Source: Utricularia gibba (Eukaryota > Streptophyta > Magnoliopsida > Lamiales > Lentibulariaceae). Taken from it: a stretch of 44,933 nucleotides of DNA. The DNA is taken from contig NEEC01000250.1 of NCBI GenBank assembly GCA_002189035.1, positions 1 through 44,933 of the forward strand, read 5' to 3'. Under the pieces are notes generated by a model. It was not told the DNA's origin. It worked only from the letters and a program-made list of their open reading frames with translations, and ran no database searches. Of the stretch, positions 1-13,000 are shown in pieces. Both the position numbers and the translations under genes were made by a program. Position 1 is the first letter of the stretch, and each line of letters begins with the position of its first letter.

Positions 1-39
1 CGCGCTCTGGCCCATAGTCATTTGTAGCCGGCCAAAAAA
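1..39 (+). repeat. Partial C2 subunit at the left edge
   Basis: These bases match the last 39-40 bases of every C2 subunit, including the CATAGTCATTTGTAGCC segment just before the A anchor. The array therefore continues to the left of the window. Confidence 0.9.
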
Positions 40-1909
40 GTGATGCATTTATTAACGTTGGGTTTTCGCGGCTGCCTACATGCTTTTTCAAGGAAAAGTT
101 GTCGTTTTTTGGCGGGTGCTGTTGTTGGGAACTTCGTCCGGACCCAAGGTTCGGTCTGACTTCACAGCACAATAAGGTCCATTCGACGAAAATCGTGATA
201 CCTTTATTGAAGTGAGGATCTCATGACCACCCAAATGCTTTTTTCAACAGCATGCTTTAAACTTGAGAAGGCGCTTTTGTGGGTCACCAGATCGGCCGGA
301 ATTCGGGTCGGGCTTGGGGGACAAAGTCAGCTGTAGCCGTCAAAAGAAGTGATGCATTTATTAACGTTGGTTGTCGGGCTGCCACATGGTTTTTCAAGCA
401 ACAGCTTGCCGTTTTAAGGTGGGTGCTGTCGTTGGCAGCTTTGTAAGGGCCCAAGGTTTGGTCTGGCTCCTTAGCCCAATCGGGTCCTACTCGATGAAAA
501 TCGTGATGCATTTAATGAAGTTAGGATGTCATGAGCGCCCCAAATGGTTTTCTCAACAACCTGATTTATATTTGACGAGGTGCTCTAGGCTGGCACTAGT
601 ATCGAGCAAATGGTCGAGTCGCGCTCTGGCCCATAGTCATTTGTAGCCCGGCCAAAAAGTGATGCATTTATTAACGTTGGGTTTTCGGCGGCTGCCTACA
701 TGCTTTTTCAAGGAAAAGTTGTCGTTTTTTGGCGGGTGCTGTTGTTGGGAACTTCGTCCGGACCCAAGGTTCGGTCTGACTTCACAGCACAATAAGGTCC
801 ATTCGACGAAAATCGTGATACCTTTATTGAAGTGAGGATCTCATGACCACCCCAAATGCTTTTTTCAACAGCATGCTATAACTTGAGAAGGCGCTTTTGT
901 GGGTCACGAGATCGGGCCGGAATTCGGGTCGGGCTTGGGGGACAAAGTCAGCTGTAGCCCGTCAAAAGAAGTGATGCATTTATTAACGTTGGGTTGTCGG
1001 CGGCTGCCCACATGGTTTTTCAAGCAACAGCTTGCCGTTTTAAGGTGGGTGCTGTCGTTGGCAGCTTTGTAAGGGCCCAAGGTTTGGTCTGGCTCCTTAG
1101 CCCAATCGGGTCCTACTCGATGAAAATCGTGATGCATTTAATGAAGTTATGATGTCATGAGCGCCCCAAATGGTTTTCTCAACAACCTGATTTATATTTG
1201 ACGAGGTGCTCTAGGCTGGCACTAGTATCGAGCAAATGGTCGAGTCGCGCTCTGGCCCATAGTCATTTGTAGCCCGGCCAAAAAAGTGATGCATTTATTA
1301 ACGTTGGGTTTTCGGCGGCTGCCTACATGCTTTTTCAAGGAAAAGTTGTCGTTTTTTGGCGGGTGCTGTTGGGAACTTCGTCCGGACCAAGGTTCGGTCT
1401 GACTTCACAGCACAATAAGGTCCCATTCGACGAAAATCGTGATACCTTTATTGAAGTGAGGATCTCATGACCACCCCAAATGCTTTTTTCAACAGCATGC
1501 TATAAACTTGAGAAGGCGCTTTTGTGGGTCACCCAGATCGGGCCGGAATTCGGGTCGGGCTTGGGGACAAAGTCAGCTGTAGCCCGTCAAAAGAAGTGAT
1601 GCATTTATTAACGTTGGGTTGTCGGCGGCTGCCCACATGGTTTTTCAAGCAACAGCTTGCCGTTTTAAGGCGGGTGCTGTCGTTGGCAGCTTTGTAAGGG
1701 CCCAAGGTTTGGTCTGGCTCCTTAGCCCAATCGGGTCCTACTCGATGAAAATCGTGATGCATTTAATGAAGTTATGATGTCATGAGCGCCCAAATGGTTT
1801 TCTCAACAACCTGATTTATATTTGACGAGGTGCTCTAGGCTGGCACTAGTATCGAGCAAATGGTCGAGTCGCGCTCTGGCCCATAGTCATTTGTAGCCCG
1901 GCCAAAAAA

Positions 1910-2537
1910 GTGATGCATTTATTAACGTTGGGTTTTCGGCGGCTGCCTACATGCTTTTTCAAGGAAAAGTTGTCGTTTTTTGGCGGGTGCTGTTGTTGGG
2001 AACTTCGTCCGGACCCAAGGTTCGGTCTGACTTCACAGCACAATAAGGTCCCATTCGACGAAAATCGTGATACCTTTATTGAAGTGAGGATCTCAAGACC
2101 ACCCCAAATGCTTTTTTCAACAGCATGCTTTACACTTGAGAAGGCGCTTTTGTGGGTCACCGAGATCGGGCCGGAATTCGGGTCGGGCTTGGGGGACAAA
2201 GTCAGCTGTAGCCCGTCAAAAGAAGTGATGCATTTATTAACGTTGGGTTGTCGGCGGCTGCCCACATGGTTTTTCAAGCAACAGCTTGCCGTTTTAAGGT
2301 GGGTGCTGTCGTTGGCAGCTTTGTAAGGGCCCAAGGTTTGGTCTGGCTCTTAGCCCAATCGGGTCCTACTCGATGAAAATCGTGATGCATTTAATGAAGT
2401 TAGATGTCATGAGCGCCCCAAATGGTTTTCTCAACAACCTGATTTATATTTGACGAGGTGCTCTAGGCTGGCACTAGTATCGAGCAAATGGTCGAGTCGC
2501 GCTCTGGCCCATAGTCATTTGTAGCCCGGCCAAAAAA
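1910..2537 (+). repeat. Representative block-I dimer HOR unit (unit 4)
   Basis: This 628-bp unit shows the dimer layout. A1 is 1910-2066, A2 2067-2224, B1 2225-2381 and C2 2382-2537 (157, 158, 157 and 156 bp). All four subunits begin with GTGAT. The second monomer begins with B1 diagnostics (GGTTGTCGGCGG, GCCCACATGG) and ends with C1 and C2 diagnostics (AAGGTTTGGTCTGG, GGCACTAGTATCGAG). The B-to-C switch falls between about 2270 and 2338, where B1 and C1 are nearly identical. Confidence 0.92.
2067..2224 (+). repeat. A2 subunit: diverged 157-bp half of monomer A
   Basis: A2 aligns to A1 along its whole length: GTGATACCTTTATTGAAG against GTGATGCATTTATTAACG, a shared ATGCTTTTTTCAA or ATGCTTTTTCAA tract at the same offset, then GGCGCTTTTGTGGG against GGCGGGTGCTGTTG. 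This shows that the 314-bp monomer arose by duplication of a 157-bp ancestor. A2 carries the single EcoRI site (GAATTC) of most HOR units and a GCATGC motif. Confidence 0.85.
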
Positions 2538-5500
2538 GTGATGCATTTATTAACGTTGGGTTTTCGGCGGCTGCCTACATGCTTTTTCAAGGAAAAGTTG
2601 TCGTTTTTTGGCGGGTGCTGTTGTTGGGAACTTCGTCCGGACCCAAGGTTCGGTCTGACTTCACAGCACAATAAGGTCCCATTCGACGAAAATCGTGATA
2701 CCTTTATTGAAGTGAGGATCTCATGACCACCCCAAATGCTTTTTTCAACAGCATGCTATACACTTGAGAAGGCGCTTTTGTGGGTCACCGAGATCGGGCC
2801 GGAATTCGGGTCGGGCTTGGGGACAAAGTCAGCTGTAGCCCGTCAAAAGAAGTGATGCATTTATTAACGTTGGGTTGTCGGCGGCTGCCCACATGGTTTT
2901 TCAAGCAACAGCTTGCCGTTTTAAGGTGGGTGCTGTCGTTGGCAGCTTTGTAAGGGCCCAAGGTTTGGTCTGGCTCCTTAGCCCAATCGGGTCCTACTCG
3001 ATGAAAATCGTGATGCATTTAATGAAGTTATGATGTCATGAGCGCCCCAAATGGTTTTCTCAACAACCTGATTTATATTTGACGAGGTGCTCTAGGCTGG
3101 CACTAGTATCGAGCAAATGGTCGAGTCGCGCTCTGGCCCATAGTCATTTGTAGCCCGGCCAAAAAAGTGATGCATTTATTAACGTTGGGTTTTCGGCGGC
3201 TGCCTACATGCTTTTTCAAGGAAAAGTTGTCGTTTTTTGGCGGGTGCTGTTGTTGGGAACTTCGTCCGGACCCAAGGTTCGGTCTGACTTCACAGCACAA
3301 TAAGGTCCCATTCGACGAAAATCGTGATACCTTTATTGAAGTGAGGATCTCATGACCACCCCAAATGCTTTTTTCAACAGCATGCTTTAAACTTGAGAAG
3401 GCGCTTTTGTGGGTCACCCAGATCGGGCCGGAATTCGGGTCGGGCTTGGGGGACAAAGTCAGCTGTAGCCCGTCAAAAGAAGTGATGCATTTATTAACGT
3501 TGGGTTGTCGGCGGCTGCCCACATGGTTTTTCAAGCAACAGCTTGCCGTTTTAAGGGGTGCTGTCGTTGGCAGCTTTGTAAGGGCCCAAGGTTTGGTCTG
3601 GCTCCTTAGCCCAATCGGGTCCTACTCGATGAAAATCGTGATGCATTTAATGAAGTTATGATGTCATGAGCGCCAAATGGTTTTCTCAACAACCTGATTT
3701 ATATTTGACGAGGTGCTCTAGGCTGGCACTAGTATCGAGCAAATGGTCGAGTCGCGCTCTGGCCCATAGTCATTTGTAGCCCGGCCAAAAAAGTGATGCA
3801 TTTATTAACGTTGGGTTTTCGGCGGCTGCCTACATGCTTTTTCAAGGAAAAGTTGTCGTTTTTTGCGGGTGCTGTTGTTGGGAACTTCGTCCGGACCCAA
3901 GGTTCGGTCTGACTTCACAGCACAATAAGGTCCCATTCGACGAAAATCGTGATACCTTTATTGAAGTGAGGATCTCAAGACCACCCAAATGCTTTTTTCA
4001 ACAGCATGCTATACACTTGAGAAGGCGCTTTTGTGGGTCACCCAGATCGGGCCGGAATTCGGGTCGGGCTTGGGGGACAAAGTCAGCTGTAGCCCGTCAA
4101 AAGAAGTGATGCATTTATTAACGTTGGGTTGTCGGCGGCTGCCCACATGGTTTTTCAAGCAACAGCTTGCCGTTTTAAGGTGGGTGCTGTCGTTGGCAGC
4201 TTTGTAAGGGCCCAAGGTTTGGTCTGGCTCCTTAGCCAATCGGGTCCTACTCGATGAAAATCGTGATGCATTTAATGAAGTTATGATGTCATGAGCGCCC
4301 CAAATGGTTTTTCTCAACAACCTGATTTATATTTGACGAGGTGCTCTAGGCTGGCACTAGTATCGAGCAAATGGTCGAGTCGCGCTCTGGCCCATAGTCA
4401 TTTGTAGCCCGGCCAAAAAAGTGATGCATTTATTAACGTTGGGTTTTCGGCGGCTGCCTACATGCTTTTTCAAGGAAAGTTGTCGTTTTTTGGCGGGTGC
4501 TGTTGTTGGGAACTTCGTCCGGACCCAAGGTTCGGTCTGACTTCACAGCACAATAAGGTCCCATTCGACGAAAATCGTGATACCTTTATTGAAGTGAGGA
4601 TCTCAAGACACCCCAAATGCTTTTTTCAACAGCATGCTATACACTTGAGAAGGCGCTTTTGTGGGTCACCGAGATCGGGCCGGAATTCGGGTCGGGCTTG
4701 GGGACAAAGTCAGCTGTAGCCGTCAAAAGAAGTGATGCATTTATTAACGTTGGGTTGTCGGCGGCTGCCCACATGGTTTTTCAAGCAACAGCTTGCCGTT
4801 TTAAGGTGGGTGCTGTCGTTGGCAGCTTTGTAAGGGCCCAAGGTTTGGTCTGGCTCCTTAGCCCAATCGGGTCCTACTCGATGAAAATCGTGATGCATTT
4901 AATGAAGTTATGATGTCATGAGCGCCCCAAATGGTTTTCTCAACAACCTGATTTATATTTGACGAGGTGCTCTAGGCTGGCACTAGTATCGAGCAAATGG
5001 TCGAGTCGCGCTCTGGCCCATAGTCATTTGTAGCCCGGCCAAAAAAGTGATGCATTTATTAACGTTGGGTTTTCGGCGGCTGCCTACATGCTTTTTCAAG
5101 GAAAAGTTGTCGTTTTTTGGCGGGTGCTGTTTTGGGAACTTCGTCCGGACCCAAGGTTCGGTCTGACTTCACAGCACAATAAGGTCCCATTCGACGAAAA
5201 TCGTGATACCTTTATTGAAGTGAGGATCTCAAGACCACCCCAAATGCTTTTTTCAACAGCATGCTATACACTTGAGAAGGCGCTTTTGTGGGTCACCGAG
5301 ATCGGGCCGGAATTCGGGTCGGGCTTGGGGGACAAAGTCAGCTGTAGCCCGTCAAAAGAAGTGATGCATTTATTAACGTTGGGTTGTCGGCGGCTGCCCA
5401 CATGGTTTTTCAAGCAACAGCTTGCCGTTTTAAGGTGGGTGCTGTCGTTGGCAGCTTTGTAAGGGCCCAAGGTTTGGTCTGGCTCCTTAGCCCAATCGGG

Positions 5501-8500
5501 TCCTACTCGATGAAAATCGTGATGCATTTAATGAAGTTATGATGTCATGAGCGCCCCAAATGGTTTTCTCAACAACCTGATTTATATTTGACGAGGTGCT
5601 CTAGGCTGGCACTAGTATCGAGCAAATGGTCGAGTCGCGCTCTGGCCCATAGTCATTTGTAGCCCGGCCAAAAAAGTGATGCATTTATTAACGTTGGGTT
5701 TTCGGCGGCTGCCTACATGCTTTTTCAAGGAAAAGTTGTCGTTTTTTGGCGGGTGCTGTTGTTGGGAACTTCGTCCGGACCCAAGGTTCGGTCTGACTTC
5801 ACAGCACAATAAGGTCCCATTCGACGAAAATCGTGATACCTTTATTGAAGTGAGGATCTCATGACCACCCCAAATGCTTTTTTCAACAGCATGCTTTAAC
5901 TTGAGAAGGCGCTTTTGTGGGTCACCCATCGGGCCGGAATTCGGGTCGGGCTTGGGGGACAAAGTCAGCTGTAGCCCGTCAAAAGAAGTGATGCATTTAT
6001 TAACGTTGGGTTGTCGGCGGCTGCCCACATGGTTTTTCAAGCAACAGCTTGCCGTTTTAAGGTGGGTGCTGTCGTTGGCAGCTTTGTAAGGGCCCAAGGT
6101 TTGGTCTGGCTCCTTAGCCCAATCGGGTCCTACTCGATGAAAATCGTGATGCATTTAATGAAGTTATGATGTCATGAGCGCCCCAAATGGTTTTCTCAAC
6201 AACCTGATTTATATTTGACGAGGTGCTCTAGGCTGGCACTAGTATCGAGCAAATGGTCGAGTCGCGCTCTGGCCCATAGTCATTTGTAGCCCGGCCAAAA
6301 AAGTGATGCATTTATTAACGTTGGGTTTTCGGCGGCTGCCTACATGCTTTTTCAAGGAAAAGTTGTCGTTTTTTGGCGGGTGCTGTTGTTGGAACTTCGT
6401 CCGGACCCAAGGTTCGGTCTGACTTCACAGCACAATAAGGTCCCATTCGACGAAAATCGTGATACCTTTATTGAAGTTAGGATCTCATGACCACCCCAAA
6501 TGCTTTTTTCAACAGCATGCTTTACACTTGAGAAGGCGCTTTTGTGGGTCACCCAGATCGGGCCGGAATTCGGTCGGGCTTGGGGGACAAAGTCAGCTGT
6601 AGCCCGTCAAAAGAAGTGATGCATTTATTAACGTTGGGTTGTCGGCGGCTGCCCACATGGTTTTTCAAGCAACAGCTTGCCGTTTTAAGGCGGGTGCTGT
6701 CGTTGGCAGCTTTGTAAGGGCCCAAGGTTTGGTCTGGCTCCTTAGCCCAATCGGGTCCTACTCGATGAAAATCGTGATGCATTTAATGGAGTTATGATGT
6801 CATGAGCGCCCCAAATGGTTTTCTCAACAACCTGATTTATATTTGACGAGGTGCTCTAGGCTGGCACTAGTATCGAGCAAATGGTCGAGTCGCGCTCTGG
6901 CCCATAGTCATTTGTAGCCCGGCCAAAAAAGTGATGCATTTATTAACGTTGGGTTTTCGGCGGCTGCCTACATGCTTTTTCAAGGAAAAGTTGTCGTTTT
7001 TTGGCGGGTGCTGTTGTTGGGAACTTCGTCCGGACCCAAGGTTCGGTCTGACTTCACAGCACAATAAGGTCCCATTCGACGAAAATCGTGATACCTTTAT
7101 TGAAGTGAGGATCTCAAGACCACCCAAATGCTTTTTTCAACAGCATGCTTTAAACTTGAGAAGGCGCTTTTGTGGGTCACCGAATCGGGCCGGAATTCGG
7201 GTCGGGCTTGGGGGACAAAGTCAGCTGTAGCCCGTCAAAAGAAGTGATGCATTTATTAACGTTGGGTTGTCGGCGGCTGCCCACATGGTTTTTCAAGCAA
7301 CAGCTTGCCGTTTTAAGGTGGGTGCTGTCGTTGGCAGCTTTGTAAGGGCCCAAGGTTTGGTCTGGCTCCTTAGCCCAATCGGGTCCTACTCGATGAAAAT
7401 CGTGATGCATTTAATGAAGTTATGATGTCATGAGCGCCCCAAATGGTTTTCTCAACAACCTGATTTATATTTGACGAGGTGCTCTAGGCTGGCACTAGTA
7501 TCGAGCAAATGGTCGAGTCGCGCTCTGTTAGTCATTTGTAGCCCGGCCAAAAAAGTGATGCATTTATTAACGTTGGGTTTTCGGCGGCTGCCTACATGCT
7601 TTTTCAAGGAAAAGTTGTCGTTTTTTGGCGGGTGCTGTTGTTGGAACTTCGTCCGGACCCAAGGTTCGGTCTGACTTCACAGCACAATAAGGTCCCATTC
7701 GACGAAAATCGTGATACCTTTATTGAAGTTAGGATCTCATGACCACCCCAAATGCTTTTTTCAACAGCATGCTTTAAACTTGAGAAGGCGCTTTTGTGGG
7801 TCACCCAGATCGGGCCGGAATTCGGTCGGCTTGGGGGACAAAGTCAGCTGTAGCCCGTCAAAAGAAGTGATGCATTTATTAACGTTGGGTTGTCGGCGGC
7901 TGCCCACATGGTTTTTCAAGCAACAGCTTGCCGTTTTAAGGCGGGTGCTGTCGTTGGCAGCTTTGTAAGGGCCCAAGGTTTGGTCTGGCTCCTTAGCCCA
8001 ATCGGGTCCTACTCGATGAAAATCGTGATGCATTTAATGAAGTTATGATGTCATGAGCGCCCCAAATGGTTTTCTCAACAACCTGATTTATATTTGACGA
8101 GGTGCTCTAGGCTGGCACTAGTATCGAGCAAATGGTCGAGTCGCGCTCTGGCCCATAGTCATTTGTAGCCCGGCCAAAAAAGTGATGCATTTATTAACGT
8201 TGGGTTTTCGGCGGCTGCCTACATGCTTTTTCAAGGAAAAGTTGTCGTTTTTTGGCGGTGCTGTTGTTGGGAACTTCGTCCGGACCCAAGGTTCGGTCTG
8301 ACTTCACAGCACAATAAGGTCCCATTCGACGAAAATCGTGATACCTTTATTGAAGTGAGGATCTCAAGACCACCCCAAATGCTTTTTTCAACAGCATGCT
8401 TTAAACTTGAGAAGGCGCTTTTGTGGGTCACCCAGATCGGGCCGGAATTCGGGTCGGGCTTGGGGGACAAAGTCAGCTGTAGCCCGTCAAAAGAAGTGAT

Positions 8501-9440
8501 GCATTTATTAACGTTGGGTTGTCGGCGGCTGCCCACATGGTTTTTCAAGCAACAGCTTGCCGTTTTAAGGTGGGTGCTGTCGTTGGCAGCTTTGTAAGGG
8601 CCCAAGGTTTGGTCTGGCTCCTTAGCCCAATCGGGTCCTACTCGATGAAAATCGTGATGCATTTAATGAAGTTATGATGTCATGAGCGCCCCAAATGGTT
8701 TTCTCAACAACCTGATTTATATTTGACGAGGTGCTCTAGGCTGGCACTAGTATCGAGCAAATGGTCGAGTCGCGCTCTGGCCCATAGTCATTTGTAGCCC
8801 GGCCAAAAAAGTGATGCATTTATTAACGTTGGGTTTTCGGCGGCTGCCTACATGCTTTTTCAAGGAAAAGTTGTCGTTTTTTGCGGGTGCTGTTGTTGGG
8901 AACTTCGTCCGGACCCAAGGTTCGGTCTGACTTCACAGCACAATAAGGTCCCATTCGACGAAAATCGTGATACCTTTATTGAAGTGAGGATCTCATGACC
9001 ACCCCAAATGCTTTTTTCAACAGCATGCTTTAAACTTGAGAAGGCGCTTTTGTGGGTCACCCAGATCGGGCCGGAATTCGGGTCGGGCTTGGGGGACAAA
9101 GTCAGCTGTAGCCCGTCAAAAGAAGTGATGCATTTATTAACGTTGGGTTGTCGGCGGCTGCCCACATGGTTTTTCAAAGCAACAGCTTGCCGTTTTAAGG
9201 TGGGTGCTGTCGTTGGCAGCTTTGTAAGGGCCCAAGGTTTGGTCTGGCTCCTTAGCCCAATCGGGTCCTACTCGATGAAAATCGTGATGCATTTAATGAA
9301 GTTATGATGTCATGAGCGCCCCAAATGGTTTTCTCAACAACCTGATTTATATTTGACGAGGTGCTCTAGGCTGGCACTAGTATCGAGCAAATGGTCGAGT
9401 CGCGCTCTGGCCCATAGTCATTTGTAGCCCGGCCAAAAAA

Positions 9441-10057
9441 GTGATGCATTTATTAACGTTGGGTTTTCGGCGGCTGCCTACATGCTTTTTCAAGGAAAAG
9501 TTGTCGTTTTTTGCGGCTGGGAACTTCGTCCGGACCCAAGGTTCGGTCTGACTTCACAGCACAATAAGGTCCCATTCGACGAAAATCGTGATACCTTTAT
9601 TGAAGTTAGGATCTCATGACCCCCCAAATGCTTTTTTCAACAGCATGCTTTAAACTTGAGAAGGCGCTTTTGTGGGTCACCCAGATCGGGCCGGAATTCG
9701 GTCGGCTTGGGGGACAAAGTCAGCTGTAGCCCGTCAAAAGAAGTGATGCATTTATTAACGTTGGGTTGTCGGCGGCTGCCCACATGGTTTTTCAAGCAAC
9801 AGCTTGCCGTTTTAAGGCGGGTGCTGTCGTTGGCAGCTTTGTAAGGGCCCAAGGTTTGGTCTGGCTCCTTAGCCCAATCGGGTCCTACTCGATGAAAATC
9901 GTGATGCATTTAATGAAGTTATGATGTCATGAGCGCCCCAAATGGTTTTCTCAACAACCTGATTTATATTTGACGAGGTGCTCTAGGCTGGCACTAGTAT
10001 CGAGCAAATGGTCGAGTCGCGCTCTGGCCCATAGTCATTTGTAGCCCGGCCAAAAAA
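9441..10057 (+). repeat. Dimer unit 16 with an internal deletion in A1
   Basis: This unit is 617 bp, the shortest complete dimer in block I. A1 reads TTTTTTGCGGCTGGGAAC near 9510-9525, so most of the usual GGGTGCTGTTGTTG tract is missing. It also carries GAAGTTAGGATC, AAGGCGGGTG and TTCGGTCGGCTTGG, a combination shared with unit 13 three units upstream and resembling block II in part. Confidence 0.85.
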
Positions 10058-13000
10058 GTGATGCATTTATTAACGTTGGGTTTTCGGCGGCTGCCTACAT
10101 GCTTTTTCAAGGAAAAGTTGTCGTTTTTTGGCGGGTGCTGTTGTTGGGAACTTCGTCCGGACCAAGGTTCGGTCTGACTTCACAGCACAATAAGGTCCCA
10201 TTCGACGAAAATCGTGATACCTTTATTGAAGTGAGGATCTCAAGACCACCCCAAATGCTTTTTTCAACAGCATGCTATACACTTGAGAAGGCGCTTTTGT
10301 GGGTCACCGAGATCGGGCCGGAATTCGGGTCGGGCTTGGGGGACAAAGTCAGCTGTAGCCCGTCAAAAGAAGTGATGCATTTATTAACGTTGGGTTGTCG
10401 GCGGCTGCCCACATGGTTTTTCAAGCAACAGCTTGCCGTTTTAAGGTGGGTGCTGTCGTTGGCAGCTTTGTAAGGGCCCAAGGTTTGGTCTGGCTCCTTA
10501 GCCCAATCGGGTCCTACTCGATGAAAATCGTGATGCATTTAATGAAGTTATGATGTCATGAGCGCCCCAAATGGTTTTCTCAACAACCTGATTTATATTT
10601 GACGAGGTGCTCTAGGCTGGCACTAGTATCGAGCAAATGGTCGAGTCGCGCTCTGGCCCATAGTCATTTGTAGCCCGGCCAAAAAAGTGATGCATTTATT
10701 AACGTTGGGTTTTCGGCGGCTGCCTACATGCTTTTTCAAGGAAAAGTTGTCGTTTTTTGGCGGGTGCTGTTGTTGGGAACTTCGTCCGGACCCAAGGTTC
10801 GGTCTGACTTCACAGCACATAAGGTCCCATTCGACGAAAATCGTGATACCTTTATTGAAGTGAGGATCTCAAGACCACCCCAAATGCTTTTTTCAACAGC
10901 ATGCTATACACTTGAGAAGGCGCTTTTGTGGGTCACCGAGATCGGGCCGGAATTCGGGTCGGGCTTGGGGGACAAAGTCAGCTGTAGCCCGTCAAAAAAG
11001 TGATGCATTTATTAACGTTGGGTTGTCGGCGGCTGCCCACATGGTTTTTCAAGCAACAGCTTGCCGTTTTAAGGTGGGTGCTGTCGTTGGCAGCTTTGTA
11101 AGGGCCCAAGGTTTGGTCTGGCTCCTTAGCCCAATCGGGTCCTACTCGATGAAAATCGTGATGCATTTAATGAAGTTATGATGTCATGAGCGCCCCAAAT
11201 GGTTTTCTCAACAACCTGATTTATTTTGACGAGGTGCTCTAGGCTGGCACTAGTATCGAGCAAATGGTCGAGTCGCGCTCTGGCCCATAGTCATTTGTAG
11301 CCCGGCCAAAAAAGTGATGCATTTATTAACGTTGGGTTTTCGGCGGCTGCCTACATGCTTTTTCAAGGAAAAGTTGTCGTTTTTTGGCGGGTGCTGTTGT
11401 TGGGAACTTCGTCCGGACCCAAGGTTCGGTCTGACTTCACAGCACAATAAGGTCCCATTCGACGAAAATCGTGATACCTTTATTGAAGTGAGGATCTCAT
11501 GACCACCCCAAATGCTTTTTTCAACAGCATGCTTTAAACTTGAGAAGGCGCTTTTGTGGGTCACCCAGATCGGGCCGGAATTCGGTCGGGCTTGGGGGAC
11601 AAAGTCAGCTGTAGCCCGTCAAAAGAAGTGATGCATTTATTAACGTTGGGTTGTCGGCGGCTGCCCACATGGTTTTTCAAGCAACAGCTTGCCGTTTTAA
11701 GGCGGGTGCTGTCGTTGGCAGCTTTGTAAGGGCCCAAGGTTTGGTCTGGCTCCTTAGCCCAATCGGGTCCTACTCGATGAAAATCGTGATGCATTTAATG
11801 AAGTTAGGATGTCATGAGCGCCCCAAATGGTTTTCTCAACAACCTGATTTATATTTGACGAGGTGCTCTAGGCTGGCACTAGTATCGAGCAAATGGTCGA
11901 GTCGCGCTCTGGCCCATAGTCATTTGTAGCCCGGCCAAAAAAGTGATGCATTTATTAACGTTGGGTTTTCGGCGGCTGCCTACATGCTTTTCAAGGAAAA
12001 GTTGTCGTTTTTTGGCGGGTGCTGTTGTTGGGAACTTCGTCCGGACCCAAGGTTCGGTCTGACTTCACAGCACAATAAGGTCCCATTCGACGAAAATCGT
12101 GATACCTTTATTGAAGTGAGGATCTCAAGACCACCCCAAATGCTTTTTTCAACAGCATGCTTTAAACTTGAGAAGGCGCTTTTGTGGGTCACCGAGATCG
12201 GGCCGGAATTCGGGTCGGGCTTGGGGACAAAGTCAGCTGTAGCCCGTCAAAAGAAGTGATGCATTTATTAACGTTGGGTTGTCGGCGGCTGCCCACATGG
12301 TTTTTCAAGCAACAGCTTGCCGTTTTAAGGTGGGTGCTGTCGTTGGCAGCTTTGTAAGGGCCCAAGGTTTGGTCTGGCTCCTTAGCCCAATCGGGTCCTA
12401 CTCGATGAAAATCGTGATGCATTTAATGAAGTTATGATGTCATGAGCGCCCCAAATGGTTTTCTCAACAACCTGATTTATATTTGACGAGGTGCTCTAGG
12501 CTGGCACTAGTATCGAGCAAATGGTCGAGTCGCGCTCTGGCCCATAGTCATTTGTAGCCCGGCCAAAAAAGTGATGCATTTATTAACGTTGGGTTTTCGG
12601 CGGCTGCCTACATGCTTTTTCAAGGAAAAGTTGTCGTTTTTTGGCGGGTGCTGTTGTTGGGAACTTCGTCCGGACCCAAGGTTCGGTCTGACTTCACAGC
12701 ACAATAAGGTCCCATTCGACGAAAATCGTGATACCTTTATTGAAGTGAGGATCTCAAGACCACCCCAAATGCTTTTTTCAACAGCATGCTATACACTTGA
12801 GAAGGCGCTTTTGTGGGTCACCGAGATCGGGCCGGAATTCGGTCGGGCTTGGGGGACAAAGTCAGCTGTAGCCCGTCAAAAGAAGTGATGCATTTATTAA
12901 CGTTGGGTTGTCGGCGGCTGCCCACATGGTTTTTCAAGCAACAGCTTGCCGTTTTAAGGTGGGTGCTGTCGTTGGCAGCTTTGTAAGGGCCCAAGGTTTG

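Noticed and set aside
1910-2066. RNA polymerase III B-box-like GGTTCGGTCTG in A1, suggesting a SINE or tRNA-derived origin
   Set aside because: Only the first six bases match GGTTCGANNCC, and no A box is found at a suitable distance upstream. There is no tRNA-like fold or SINE tail.
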